DNA from: Dermacentor variabilis
Taxonomy: Eukaryota; Arthropoda; Arachnida; Ixodida; Ixodidae
Direction: 5' to 3'
DNA: 64,000 nucleotides
NCBI RefSeq assembly: GCF_050947875.1
Contig: NC_134571.1
Location: forward strand, 225,008,024-225,072,023
Shown here: one piece after another, positions 1-10,950 of the stretch
Layout of the letters: the number at the start of each line of letters is the position of its first letter
Position numbering within the stretch: position 1 is the stretch's first letter
The notes under the pieces: model-generated
Seen by the model: only the letters and a program-made list of their open reading frames with translations
Databases searched by the model: none
What the model was told of the DNA's origin: nothing
Position numbers and translations under genes: made by a program

Positions 1-255
1 ACACAGCCTCTTGTGGATGGCGACCGAGCTGCAGAAGACTGGCTGAATCCTCCGCATCCAGCTACAGTCGAGTTCTTCGCCTGGCAACCCCGCAGTACTG
101 CCACCTCAGCAGCTTTGCCTTGCCTACAAATACCGCTTCCGTTCTGGGGCCATTCGGGGCATGCCGCTGCGACGAACGAGGTCATGAAACCGCTCCTTTT
201 TGCGCAGGTTAGTTAACTCCCTCTCGCTAGTTGCCTCCGAACCAGTAGTCCTTTT
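1..255 (+). promoter_or_regulatory. L1 5' leader with upstream reading frame and donor-like box
   Basis: A frame open from 13 ends at the TAA of 214-216, in the same frame as ORF1. Just before that stop lies CAGGTTAGT (205-213), which reads Gln-Val-Ser and also resembles a 5' splice site. Short pieces (a Trp-Gln box near 81-92 and AATACCG...GGCCA near 128-150) resemble the monomers of L2, suggesting that L1 has the same kind of 5' region. The TAA would separate an upstream AUG (184-186) from the 2A motif unless it is removed, bypassed or a mutation. Confidence 0.6.
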
Positions 256-1107
256 TTGGTCGCAGTGTCGTGCCCCTCTGACCTGCTTGATTGTTACCGC
301 AGATTGTTGTGTTTTTCATGTTATTTTTGCCTCAATGTCAATTTGGTATCTCTCTTGCTTGTCATGTCAGGGGATGTGGAACTGAATCCCGGACCTTCTA
401 ACGGTGACGAACTTGTATCGCTTGTTTCAATTTCACACACACTGTCCCGCCTGGAGCAGTCCCAAACCACTGTTCTCGCAGAACTTTCGCTAATCCGCGC
501 TGCCCAAACTAATATAGAAGGTCTGGTCGGCCGCCTGTCTTCGCGTGTCGACGCAGTGGAAAAAGTTGTCGAGAATAATCAATCGAACGACTCGTCTTCT
601 TGCGCCTTGAAAACAAGTATTGAGAAATTCTCGGCGGAAATCAAAGCTCTTACCAACAAATGTGATGACGCCGAGAATCGCCTTCGCCGGTCAAATTTGA
701 TTTTTTTCGGAATAAAGGATAATAAAGGTGAAACCTGGGCAGAGTCCGAGACCCAGATTATTTCCTTTTGCTCAGAGAAACTTGGCGTTAACCTAAATCC
801 TGACGACATTGAGCGAGCGCACCGGCTGGGGCGATTCCAGGCAGACAAAAAGCGCCCTATAGTTGTGAAATTCGGGCGTTTCAAAGTTAAATCAAACATT
901 CTATCAGCGGGACCTAAGCTTAAAGATACGTCTTACGCAATTCGTGATGATTATTCAACACGCGTGCAAACAGCCCGAAAAATGCTTTTCAATTACGCCC
1001 GAGAAAGGAGCACTAACTTTAAGATTCGATTCGACAAGCTCACCATGAACGGCAGACAATTCATATACAATTCCGAAACGAATTCTGTCCAGGAAGTGCA
1101 ATTATAG
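256..1107 (+). CDS. L1 ORF1 protein with 2A-like motif
   Basis: This is a nucleic-acid-binding ORF1 protein of a CR1-like LINE, which would coat the element RNA. The frame is open from after the TAA at 214; the first codon listed is TTG and the first ATG is at 364. Residues 39-47 (370-396) are GDVELNPGP, a perfect 2A (StopGo) motif after a Cys- and Leu-rich stretch. Next come a predicted coiled coil (about residues 55-115) and an RRM-like or FP-type core with the signatures RRSNLIFFGI, ERAHRLGRF and KRPIVVKF, then a basic C-terminal part. It ends in TAG (1105-1107), followed directly and in the same frame by ORF2. If 2A works, the ORF1 product starts at Pro47. The frame is intact; the start is uncertain because the leader is closed by TAA. 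Confidence 0.85.
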   Translation: MVAVSCPSDLLDCYRRLLCFSCYFCLNVNLVSLLLVMSGDVELNPGPSNGDELVSLVSISHTLSRLEQSQTTVLAELSLIRAAQTNIEGLVGRLSSRVDAVEKVVENNQSNDSSSCALKTSIEKFSAEIKALTNKCDDAENRLRRSNLIFFGIKDNKGETWAESETQIISFCSEKLGVNLNPDDIERAHRLGRFQADKKRPIVVKFGRFKVKSNILSAGPKLKDTSYAIRDDYSTRVQTARKMLFNYARERSTNFKIRFDKLTMNGRQFIYNSETNSVQEVQL

Positions 1108-3962
1108 CAACCGTCACCCGCTTACTTGTCGCCGCCACGCCCCCGACCGCAGCCACCCTGCGGGAGATACTTCGCACCGACTTGTCATAATTTGGCGGTT
1201 CTTCTAGCCAATATTCGCAGCTATTTGCCGAAGAAAGACGCTGTTGAAGCCTTCCTAAATGATAGCAGTACAGATATAGCAATATTTACTGAGTCCTGGC
1301 TAACTTCTGATATCTCGAATGATGAGTTGCTACACGATGTGCAATCTTTCACGGTGTACAGGTGCGACAGAGTGGGGCGGAGGGGTGGCGGTGTGCTTGT
1401 TTTCGTGAGGTCGAGTGTGCCCTCTTTCTGTGTCTTACCAATCAGTAATCATGAAATTGTTGCTCTGAAATTAACACTGCCTTCCAGTACAATCATTTTA
1501 ATTGCATGCTATCGTGCCCCGGACGCCAACATTTCATTTGTTAACCATTTGTATTCAATTCTACTGGACCTTCAGGCCCGCTATCCCCGCGCGAGGTGCT
1601 TGCTTTGTGGCGATTTCAACTTCCCTGACATTAACTGGCTCGACTTATCGGCGCACAGTGGCCAATCGAAAGAGTTTATTAATTTAGTTCTTACCTTTAA
1701 TCTTACACAAACAGTCGACATGCCAACCCGTCAAAACAATACTCTTGACCTTGTTCTTGCTTCGAACCCTGAATCCATTCAGTCATTATCATGCATTCCC
1801 GGTTTCAGCGATCATTGCTCCTTATTATTCAAACTGTCCGTACCCATCCCTACTCGTCAACCATCAGTCAAATATATACGAGACTATAAGAAGGCTGACA
1901 TTCAGAATATTATCATCGAGCTGGACAAGTTTTTTCATTACTTCCGCATGTCCTCCACTTCCAGAACAGTAAATGAAAATTGGCTGCTCTTCAAACAAAA
2001 ATTGTTATCACTCGTTGACCGATATGTACCCCTTGTTTGCATTCGAGGTGATGCCAGCAGACCCTGGTTTTCTAATGCCCTCAGAAAACTCTCAAATAAA
2101 AAGAAACGACTCTTCTGAGCAGCAAAACATTCGGCTAGCGCTTTGCGTTGGGAAAAGTATTTCTGTTGTCTTCGCGATTACACAAAACTTTTGCGATGCT
2201 CAAAAAGAAAATTTTATCATCTGGATTTACAGGACATTATTCGCTCCAATCCAGAAAAATTGTGGAAAATTTTAACTCCCGCCATTACGTCATCACATAA
2301 TGTCTCATTGGTTAGCAATAACGGTTCTGAAGTTCCACCAGACAAACGCAGTGATGTAATGAATTCTTACTTTTCCTCAGTTTTTACTAATGAACCGACC
2401 TTAAGTATCCTTCCCCTATCTAAGTTTCCGTTTTCACAGACGCCGCCCGTTATCATCACTACACATGGTATCATAAAACTTATTGAAAGGCTCAAAGTTT
2501 CAAGCGCCCCTGGACCGGACAATATATCGTCTAAGATACTGAAATGCACCAAGGACATATCAAGCCAGTTTCTGCAAATAATATTCGTGCAATCGATTGC
2601 TACCGGCTCACTTCCAGACGACTGGAAGCTGAGCAAAGTAGTACCGGTTTTTAAAGCAGGTAACCGCTCTGATCCTTCTAACTACCGACCGATTTCACTA
2701 ATATGCATTGCTTGCAAACTACTGGAGCATATAATATATTCACAAGTTGCATCTCACCTTGATTCCAACAGCTTCTTTTTTCCAAACCAGCACGGCTTCA
2801 GACCTGGTTACTCTTGCGAAACCCAACTTTTCCATTTCACAACCGATCTTCACCTAAATTTAGATTCCTCATTTCAGACGGACGTTATATATCTCGACTT
2901 CTCGAAAGCTTTCGATCGTGTACCCCATCAGCGCCTTTTAGCCAAACTTTCATGCTTGTGTCTTGATCCGCTGATATTAACATGGATCCGTTGTTTTCTA
3001 TCCGGTCGTTGTCAATTCACTGTCATCGATAATGTTCATTCGCCCACAACTGAAGTTCTTTCTGGTGTCCCGCAGGGCTCGGTGCTCGGCCCACTTTTGT
3101 TTTTGATCTTCATAAATGATCTTCCTTCCAGCATTTCGTCGAGAATTCGTCTTTTCGCAGATGACTGCGTCTTGTACCGCCGCATAACCACATCCAACGA
3201 TCAGTTATTGCTTCAAAATGACTTGGACAGAATTGAAGACTGGTGTTCGACATGGCTAATGAAGCTGAATGTATCAAAGTGTAAATACATGCAGGTAACA
3301 CGCAAGCGCACTAACCTCAGCTACGCATATTCGTTGTACTCAACCACCCTTTCTCAAGTTGAATCTTACCGTTATCTTGGAATTCACATCACCAGCAAAC
3401 TCACCTGGTCCGAGCACATCACGAAGATTGCAGCTGATGCATCGAAATCACTTGGGTTTATCAGACGGCACCTCAGCTTCTCCCCTCCCTCTATTCGCAG
3501 TCTAGCTTACAAAACTTTTGTCCGAACCAAACTAGAATTTGGCTCCCCAATTTGGATCCACATCAGGCTTACCTAATCGATAGCCTAGAAGCCATTCAAA
3601 ACCGTGCAGCCCGATATATTTCATCCGATTACGACACTCACTCCAGCGTTACCAATATAAAATTATCGCTTGACATCGAGCCTCTGACACTCAGACGACA
3701 AATCGCCCGTTTGGCATTATTTCATAAACTATACTTCTGTTTTCCTTCGCTTCGGGACTCTCTTCTGCTACCACCTCTCCGAACATCACGCCGTCTTTTC
3801 AACTCCATGAGCATTCTACGTCTGCACGGCTCCTCTAATGCATTTAACAAGTCATTCCTGCCTCTTGCAATTGAAGAATGGAATTCATTACCAGACCATA
3901 TTGTAATAGAACGCGATCCATTTAAGTTCCGGCAATTGCTGACGTCCTATTTGAAAACATGA
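1108..3962 (+). pseudogene. L1 ORF2: APE endonuclease plus reverse transcriptase, two lesions
   Basis: The protein would nick the target and copy the element RNA at the nick. APE signatures in order: NIRSYLPKK, TESWL, RRGGGVLVF, YRAPD, CGDFNFPDINW and SDHCSL. RT signatures: [38 protein letters not shown] and LFADDCVLY, so both catalytic regions are kept. The frame follows the ORF1 TAG with no shift and has no ATG before the endonuclease core. Two lesions break it: TGA at 2116-2118 between EN and RT, and loss of one base near 3557 in a conserved Ile-Trp-Asp-Pro region, after which reading continues in another frame to 3962. Without them it would be about 950 residues, a normal length for CR1-like ORF2. 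Confidence 0.9.
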
Positions 3963-4197
3963 TGTGGAAATTATTGTCTTCTTCTGTTTGCCTCTGTTTG
4001 CTTTACTGTTGCTATTTTTATATTTGTATATGCTTAAAGGGTTCTTGTACTCTTTTTTTCTGTATATACCCTGCTGATCACTGATTGTGACAATGTTTGA
4101 CAGTGACCTGCGTTGTTGTGTTCAATGTTTCCCCCCCTTATGTAATGCCCCTTCCAGGGGTCTTTAAGGACCAATAAATGATGATGATGATGATGAG
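3963..4197 (+). promoter_or_regulatory. L1 3' UTR and tail
   Basis: The 3' UTR ends in a C-run, TATGTAATGCC, a short CCCC/GGGG stem-loop, AATAAA-like sequence and a (GAT)n tail (4177-4197). L2, LINE F and, less closely, L4 and L3 have the same order of elements at their 3' ends. In this class the 3' end is what the reverse transcriptase recognises to start copying. Confidence 0.7.
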
Positions 4198-4202
4198 GTG
4201 CG

Positions 4203-5130
4203 TCACTGTGAGGGAGCAGCGAGAGCTGCCTGGCCACCTCTTGAACGAATAAAATCTTTAATATGCTGCGAGAGGGTCAAGTTGGTTATTTCGGTAGAAG
4301 CAGCGATGCTCGAGACGGAATCGGCGTGCTGAATGTTCTGGCGGGCGATGGAACGGTGGCAATGCAGCTCGTCAAAGCTCTGGCAGAGGTTAATGAGGAC
4401 TGACACGCTAGTTGGGCTTTTGGTCAGCAACATCTGGAATGCGCTGTCCTCGATGCCCTTGAGGATGTGTTTAATCTTGTCATCCTCTGATATGCTGGGA
4501 TTTACCCGCTTGCGCAAATCGAAAACATCCTCGATGTAGCTGAGGAATGTCTCTCCAGGCTGCTGTGCGCGCTGGCGTAGACGCTGTTCAGCGCGTAGCT
4601 TACGCACAGCTGGGCGATCAAAGACTTAAGCAAACAGAGTCTTAAACGCGGACCAGCTCGTAAAGTCGGATTCGTGGTTGAAAAACCAATGTTCGGCCAC
4701 GTCAGCTAGGTAGAAAGGCACGTGGGTCAGCTTAGACTGGTCATCCCATCTGTTATGGGCACTTACACGTTCGTACGATGACAGCCAGTCTTCCGCATCG
4801 TGTTCGGCGGTCTCACTGAATATGGGTGGGTTGCGTTGGCGAGGCACGCCGGCGCAGATGACAGTGGCAACCGGGGGTGCAGGCAACGAGGTGGCGGGAT
4901 CAGGCATAGTGCAGGGCGATCTTGTTGGCAGGGTTCCAGTGCGGAGCTCCAGGACGAGGCGAAGGATCTCAGTGACCTCCACCAAATGCGACGAGGTTTA
5001 TTGTCGTTCACAACGGTGTGGAACGCTTGGTAAATCAAGGCACTGCCAGGGCTGTCCGTAGCACGGGGCTCGCTCGCGATCACGGCACGGCCCTTCTTCT
5101 TCAGACGGCACATACACAGGGGCGCGTCTG
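4203..5130 (-). pseudogene. Ty3/gypsy-type LTR retrotransposon gag remnant
   Basis: Read on the minus strand, the frame has a Pro-rich start, then a retrotransposon-gag core with the signatures AEDWLSSYERV, HVPFYLADVAEHWF and FTSWSAFKTLF, continuing with RQRAQQPGETFLSYIEDV and KIKHILKGI. This is the capsid-like domain of Ty3/gypsy retrotransposons. A TAA (plus 4626-4628) interrupts an otherwise continuous frame, 4985 to 4203. No protease, RT, integrase or LTR is present. The downstream end is cut by the L1 3' tail and the upstream end passes into an unrelated RT fragment near 5130. It is a dead fragment. Confidence 0.8.
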
Positions 5131-5587
5131 CTTCATTACAATATTAAAAAGCAAAGACCCTAACACGCTGCCTTGTGGTACACCGTTTTGCACTGGTAAA
5201 AAAAAGCATTGTTGATTATATATACTGCTTGCTTCCTGTTTGCTAAGTAAGACTTTATTAGAGCCAGAGGTGTTCCGTGGATTCCACTAAGTTAAAGCTT
5301 TTAAATTAAAATATTATGGTTCAGACAGTCATGCGCCTTACTAAAATCAATAAACAGGCTGAGACTGAAAAGGTTGTCTTGAATATTTTGCACAATTATT
5401 TCTTTAATGGTTAGCAGGGCGGTTTCTTGATCACCCTTTCCGGAAGCCGAATTGGGCGTCACATATAACATTTTTACAATGGAAAAATTTAGACAAATGA
5501 GTGAATATCACCTTTTCTAATCCTTTGGAAAAGATAGGAATGACAGAGACTGGCCTATAATTGCTTGTGTCGTTTCTGTCACCGCCC
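5130..5587 (-). pseudogene. Orphan LINE reverse-transcriptase core fragment
   Basis: Conceptual translation of the minus strand, with frame changes, gives in order KGGD..NYRPVSV, SKGLEKVI, QFGFRKG, ETALLTIKEI, FIDFSKAHD and GVPQGSVLG, then stops at the gag remnant. This is the RT core from motif 0 to motif 4, without endonuclease and without the ADD box. It starts at exactly the point where the RT of neighbouring LINE B (6061-8403) is deleted. It may be a piece of a sister copy into which LINE B inserted, or the displaced core itself. Confidence 0.7.
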
Positions 5588-6060
5588 TTGAATGACAATG
5601 ACAATGACAATGACAGTGATGTTTATTTGCATCAGTACATGACGCGAGGGGCATGCAGAAAAAGCTGCCACATGGACAGCTTGACAAAGCCGCACGCCCC
5701 CGCATTGGCGTTTGCGCGGCGTTGGCGAGCACAAAGGTAGTACATCATTGTTTTACAAATGTCCTTTACACAATATTGAGCATCGCGAACCATGCGAAGC
5801 AAATGAAGAAGACAAAGATGTGCTCTAACAGGTCATAGTAAAAAACATCTCTAACAAATAAGGATAAAAAACAATGATAGGCACAACGGTATAGCAACTG
5901 TTAAAAAAAACACGAGGGTGAGAAAGATATAATCATAACACAAGGTGTAACAATAACATTTCTCATACAAACTAAACAAATGAAAAACCAAGAATATAAG
6001 CTATACAATGGGACTAGTTGGTTTCGATTAGGAAAAATTTGCGAACGCCAGGGAAACAAT

Positions 6061-8403
6061 CTAGTGCAGGCAGAAATAACTATACAGAGCTTTAAAAGAG
6101 GTATTTTTCAATCCGGTGGTTTCGTTGTGTAATTTATTCAGTAACCTTGGCAGGTTGTTACGAATAGTTTGTTGTCCGTATGTCGTTCTGACGGTTTCTA
6201 CTTTCCAAAACTCTCTGGACCTTGTCGTATATGCTGTAATGTTGATTTTTAAATCCGCTAATGTTCTTAGAAAGCTAGCTCCATTTTCTATTTCTTGTTT
6301 GTGCGCTCTACAGAGTCGATAATCGTACATACTGGCAATTGGCATTACATTGTATTTTATAAAAAATTCACGTGTATGAACATATTTTGCAACATTTTCT
6401 ACGACTCGTAGGAATTTTTTTTGCAGTACATAAAGTTTTCCAAATTTCCCTGTGTGGTAGTAGCCCAAACTAAGTGACAGTAGTTTAGACTAGAAAGAAA
6501 CAGCGTGTTGAAAATCAGCATCATTATTTTTGTTGGCAGTATATGACGGTTACGGTAAACAAGCCCGATTGTTTGAGGTAATTTTGTCGCCAAGGAATTT
6601 ACATGCATATCCCAAGATAAGTTTTCTTGAAAGATAATACCTAAAATTTTAAAGTACGGAACTATATCGATAGGCGTTGAATTTAGCAATATAGGCGTAT
6701 TAATTATTGCGCTTTTATTTTTGCTTCGAAAAATTAATCCTCTTGTTTTGTTTGTGTTTATTTTAAGACAATTTTTACGTGTCCATTCATGCAATTTTTG
6801 AAGAATTAAGTTTGCTTCCTCAACTAATTCATCCGCCGACTTTCTTATCAGGAATATGCTAGTATCATCGGCGTAAATTATATAGAATAAGACGGTCACC
6901 CTACTTTTCTTCATTTCATCAGGATAGACGCCAGTTTCTAGAATCAGGGTAAAAATATGAGCAATCACAGGAGCTATGAATTCTATGACATACTTAACTG
7001 GTTTTATTTGAAGGTTATCTACGTCTAAGGCCTTGCTATTGTTTAAGTTCATGAATGTCCTGTAAACCTCTAATTCGTCGGTAGGTTCAAGGAAAACACT
7101 GTCGGCGCATGCGTTCATCGGCGTTTCTGAATTCGGTATCAGATTTACTGGTATTCCAATGTTCGTGAAATGACTATTGAAATGGTAAGCAAGTGCTTTC
7201 CCCGACAGCTCACTTCCTTTATGGTTTATTCTTCCTACTGACGCGTTCTTTCTGCCGCGGCCTATAACGTCATTTATCAATTTCCAAACTACATTGGGCT
7301 GTTTCCTTGCAAGTTCAGAAAATATTTGCTGATAATATGTTCGCTTGGCATGTCTAAGATCAGCGTTTAGTTTGTTTCGTGCGCTTTTGAATCTAATCAA
7401 CATTTCTGACGACCGAGTACGTAGAAAAGCGTGGTAAAGCTTATTCTTGTTCTTTATCATTTTAATATGTGCGGGTGTGACCCACGATTTTCTGATTTTC
7501 TGTAGTATTTAATTTTTTTGAAAGGGAAATGTGAAGAGTATATTGTTATGAATTCGGAAATGAACTTTGTGTACGCAACATCTGCATCCTTTATCCTGTA
7601 TAAATGGGACCAATCGTGAATACTAATGTTGTACTTGAATGTTTCCAGAGTGCTATTTTATATATATTGAGCAAAAGTTGGCGTTTGAGGACGCCTGCAA
7701 TTTTTCGGATCTGTGTAATAGAACATATACACAGGACAGGGATCGCTAATACCTGAGGTAATGGTACCAGCTTGGTTGACGATAGTTTCAATATGGATAA
7801 CGAGGAGATCAATACAGGATAAAGTAGTCTGTTTAACACGTGTAGGTGTGTAATTCATGAAACCAGTCGGCTGAACGGTAATAACAAAACGTGGGGTTAA
7901 GGGGCTATTCGCTGTGACATCCACATTGAAATCTCCTCCGCAGATGAGGCGAAAATTATTTGCGCTAACGTAGTCTAAAAATGTTTCAAAGAAGTCTATG
8001 AAACTTGAAATAATGCCATTCGGAGGCCGGTATACTACGTTAATTATTATTTCCAAGTTGCACTTCAAGGTCAACATCTCTTATTGACAAGTTGAAATGC
8101 AGAACTCCGGAAGAGGAACGCAATGGCGCTGTGTTTCAATGTGTGCGGCAGCACCGCCACCGCGCCTGTTTGGCCGGTTAAAGAAATAATTGCTGTATCC
8201 ATTTAGACGTAGTGCGTTGCTATCGCTATTGAACCATGTTTCGCTTAGCATAATAATACTAACATGAAATCTGAACTCGCTCAGCAGTTCTGTTATCTGG
8301 TCTTCTTCATATTAGCGGAGCGAGCATTGATATATAAAATTGAACTAATAGGCTGGTGTGGAAGCTGAACGCGAGAGGGTAAAATTAAATCGTAATATTC
8401 CAT
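6061..8403 (-). pseudogene. LINE B ORF2 with its RT core deleted
   Basis: From the ATG at plus 8401-8403 (MEYYDLILPS) the translation shows the APE signatures LYINARS, LSETWF, RRGGG, VVYRPPNG and GGDFNVD; the usual SDH box appears as SDPCPV. The middle of the frame (7460-6399) then goes from KKSRVTVLF directly to YIIYADDTSIF at about 6884: the RT motifs NYRP, FIDFSKAHD and GVPQGS are missing while the YADD box and thumb remain. The deletion keeps the frame. Further frameshifts lie near 7500-7660, at 8080-8100 and in an A-run at 6412. The protein could not polymerise DNA. Confidence 0.85.
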
Positions 8404-8460
8404 TTTGACCGTTTATGACGTATCGACGTATCAAATAGCGGAACTTGGTTCAGGGCCCAC

Positions 8461-9281
8461 CTAGGCCGAGTACGTTTCACCAGATAAAGGAGCACCTGTG
8501 GCTTCAGGGACCGGGCCTATCTTTGCAAGGTCCCATTCACAAGATATATATGTAACTTCAGAGTCATAAGCCCGCCTTGCAAAGATCTTACCATTACTTG
8601 TCCAAACTGACTTCCACTTATAGTTATGCTTCCTTTTCACTGCCATTCCTAGCAGTTTTTCTGTGCCGGACAAAGGTGTTCGTTCACATATACCGGTGTT
8701 TCATCCTCTAGTCCTATGTCTTTGTTAGTGAGCCGTGTCTTCTTTGCTTTCCTGAGAGCAGCATCACGCTTTCTTCTTGACTTAAATTCAACCACTATGT
8801 TTGTTATGGCAGGCTTCCGGGTAGGAACACGATGACATGTTTCGATGTCAGATTCAGCGATAGGTTGTTTGATGGCGTTTCCAATCTCGGACAAAATGGC
8901 CACAAGGTTTTCGCTCTCCTTCTCGACGACGCCGAAAATCTCAAGATTTGCTTTCCGTGAGTATTACTCTGAATAAACAACTCGCTTTTCTAGGTCTGAG
9001 GCAGTCATTTCAAGAGTAGAGCATTTACCCTTAAGCACATCATTTTCACTTGCTTGTTCTGTGCTTTTTGATTTTTGGTCCTGCAGTTCTTTCTTCATAT
9101 CGCAGATTTCAGCATAAGCGTACTGAAGACTCTGAGTAAAATTACGTTGTTCAAGGCGTAATTCCCGTATTCCATTCCGAAGTTCCCTTTCCATTGATTC
9201 CTTAAATGTCTTTAGTTCTTGTTTGAGCTCTTCTTTTAGCCAAGCAAAATCGTCTTTCATTTTAGCCAAATCTTTCGACAT
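8461..9281 (-). pseudogene. LINE B ORF1: coiled coil plus FP-like nucleic-acid-binding domain
   Basis: The ATG is at plus 9279-9281 (MSKDLAKMKDDF). A long coiled coil of Lys/Glu-rich heptads is followed by NLEIFGVVE, ETCHRVPTRK, NIVVEFKSRRKRD and VYVNEHLCP, and then a C-terminal part with YKWKSVWTSNGKIF. That order is typical of LINE ORF1 proteins related to the baculovirus FP25K C-terminal fold (comparison of fold only). TAA at plus 8964-8966 stands where a Gln codon is expected, and one A is missing from an A-run near 8655, shifting the frame. The product would bind element RNA. Confidence 0.8.
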
Positions 9282-9676
9282 GCTTCGCAAGATAACCAAC
9301 GAAGTAAGCACTACAATTTGACAATTTGACAGTAGCGGCGACTGACGCAGAGAAAGAAAAATGTTACGTGTGTACCGTACTAACCTGCAGCACAAAAAGC
9401 TGATGATGATGCTCTGTTGTCGCCACCACTTCCAGGTGAGCCGGCCAGTTAAACGATGTCTTCTTTTATAGCCAGCTGCTCGTCGAGATGCCGCAGATCC
9501 GTGCACAGACACGCCTCCTGGTGGCGACATCTCTTGGTGATGACAGTGCTCGGATACGGTGCGTGGGAGCCGTACCGGTAAAGGGCGTCGGATGCAGCTG
9601 CGCTGACCGCTGATCTGCAGAAAAAAAAAAAGTAGCAGGCGCTTAGATGATGCTCTGTTGTCGCCACCACTGCCAA

Positions 9677-10297
9677 GTTTCTTTAATTATTAGTTTATCG
9701 TTTCTTTATTTCGTTTAGTAAGCACCAGTAATTCCCCTATGTTGTCCTTGGTGTCGGTGTTTGTTGGCTTCTTATGATATGACTAATAAATATCGGGCCC
9801 CTCGGTTAACCCCCTTTCTTCTCGTTTATTACATAACGAGGGTCTCGAATCCGGCTACATCGATGCCTTCAGGTAGCATATGTGGGTTTATTGAGCAGCT
9901 GCCTTCACCCAAAAAGATCACGTTCTCGTGACGCCTGGGGCAAAAAGGACGTTTCACGTCCGCGGCCAGGGTCTATGAGTGGTAGCGCTGGCTAACACTC
10001 CAAGGGTTCTACTACGGCACATAAATACCCAATAAAGTGCATGGGGAAACAGCGCCGCGGTAGCTCAATTGGTAGAGCATCGCAAGCGAAATGCGAAGGT
10101 GGCGGGTTCGGTTCCCACTTGCAGCAAGTTGTTTTTTTCATTCACTTTAATTTCCATTTATTTATTGTTTCTTTATTTAATTTATTAAGCACAAGTAATT
10201 TCCCCTATGTCGTCCTTGGTATCAGTGTTTCTTGGCTTCTTATGATATGACTAATAAATATCGGGCCCCTCGGTGAAGCCCTTTTCTTATTGTTTAT
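9677..10297 (+). repeat. SINE-like composite, tRNA head and two tail copies
   Basis: A tail block of about 155 bp, with TGATATGACTAATAAATATC and GGGCCCCTCGG, occurs twice 468 bp apart (about 9680-9830 and 10142-10297). Between the copies lie a 215-bp linker and a tRNA-like head (10054-10125). The second unit, head plus tail, looks like a whole tRNA-derived SINE; the first has lost its head where LINE B begins. I recall similar sequences from tick transcripts but cannot check. Satellite resumes at 10298. Confidence 0.7.
10054..10125 (+). other. tRNA-like SINE head (72 nt)
   Basis: It has an A box (TAGCTCAATTGGT) and a B box (GGTTCGGTTCC) for RNA polymerase III, a five-pair anticodon-like stem (TCGCA/TGCGA) and an acceptor stem with five or six pairs. 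The invariant U33 is G in the anticodon loop, and the T and acceptor stems have mismatches, so I call it a SINE head and not a working tRNA gene. Confidence 0.7.
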
Positions 10298-10946
10298 TCC
10301 TGTCACGTAGTCACTCATAGAGCGTAAATTGCTGCTTTCCAGTCGCCTGGTCACTAAGAGCGCGTAACTTACTTCAATCCTGTCACCAGGTCACTAACAG
10401 CAGGTAAACAGCTGCCTTCCTGTCGCCTGGTCAATCACAGCACCTAATTTGCTGTATTCCTGTCGCCTGGTCGCCCACAGTAACTTGCTGCATTCCTGTC
10501 GCCAGGTCACTCACAGCGCGTAACCTGCTGCATTTCTGTCGCCTATTCTCTCAGAGTGCGCAACTTGGTGTAGTCTTGTCGCCTGGTTGCTCTTTCTGTC
10601 TCCTGGCCACTCACAGCAAATAAATTGCTGCATTCTTGTCGCCTGGAATCTCACAGCAGGATGCTTATTCCACTGCTATCGCCTGGTCAGTCACAGCAAG
10701 TTACTTGCTGCAATCCTGTTGCTGGTCACTCGCAGTACATAACTTGCTGCAGTCCTGTCCCGTTGTCACTCACAGTGCGTAACGTGCTGCAAAGCTATTC
10801 CCTGGAAGCTTTCAGCGCGTAATTTGCTCCATTCCTGTCGCCAGGTCACTCACAGTGCGTAATGTGCTGCATTCCTGACACGTAGTCACACATAGTGCGT
10901 AACATGCTGCGTTCCAGTCACCTGGCCACTCAGAGCATGTAACTAA
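10298..10946. repeat. 40-bp satellite, block 1
   Basis: Degenerate tandem copies of a 40-bp unit whose consensus halves are CGTAACTTGCTGCATTCCTG and TCGCCTGGTCACTCACAGCG. Variants here include ACGTAGTCACTCATAG and CTATTCTCTCAGAG. Short open frames through it are accidental. The block ends where L2 is inserted. Confidence 0.95.
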
Positions 10947-10950
10947 GGGG

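Larger units (their letters stand above)
1..4197 (+). mobile_element. L1: CR1-like non-LTR retrotransposon, nearly full length
   Basis: The element runs off the left edge of the window. It has a 5' leader, ORF1 with a 2A motif, ORF2 with APE endonuclease and reverse transcriptase, and a 3' end with a C-run, a short CCCC/GGGG stem and a (GAT)n tail at 4177-4197. CR1-like placement rests on the order APE-RT without RNase H, the FADD box, and a microsatellite tail instead of poly(A). ORF2 has only one nonsense codon and one single-base deletion, so the copy is fairly young. Its 3' end abuts a gag remnant on the other strand, so it probably inserted there; the 5' flank is outside the window and no target duplication can be checked. 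Confidence 0.9.
5588..9676 (-). mobile_element. LINE B: APE-type LINE without 2A, minus strand
   Basis: It is read from about 9676 down to 5588. The 3' end is a tandem tail of a six-base unit (TCATTG class, plus 5588-5617) after an AATAAA. ORF1 and ORF2 are present but damaged. Unlike L1-L4, ORF2 has its own ATG (plus 8401-8403) and ORF1 has no 2A. The 5' region contains CTGCAGGTTAGT (reverse complement at 9376-9387) and a partly repeated block: GATGATGCTCTGTTGTCG occurs at about 9405 and again 241 bp further, so this element may also have 5' monomers. The 5' end lies against the tail of a SINE-like repeat. Confidence 0.8.

Noticed and set aside
370..396. A viral origin of the 2A motifs (endogenous virus)
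   Set aside because: All four lie in front of LINE ORF1 proteins with LINE ORF2 downstream. No capsid, helicase or viral polymerase motif was found.
10054..10125. A functional tRNA gene
   Set aside because: U33 is missing, two stems have mismatches, and the sequence is joined to a repeated SINE tail.
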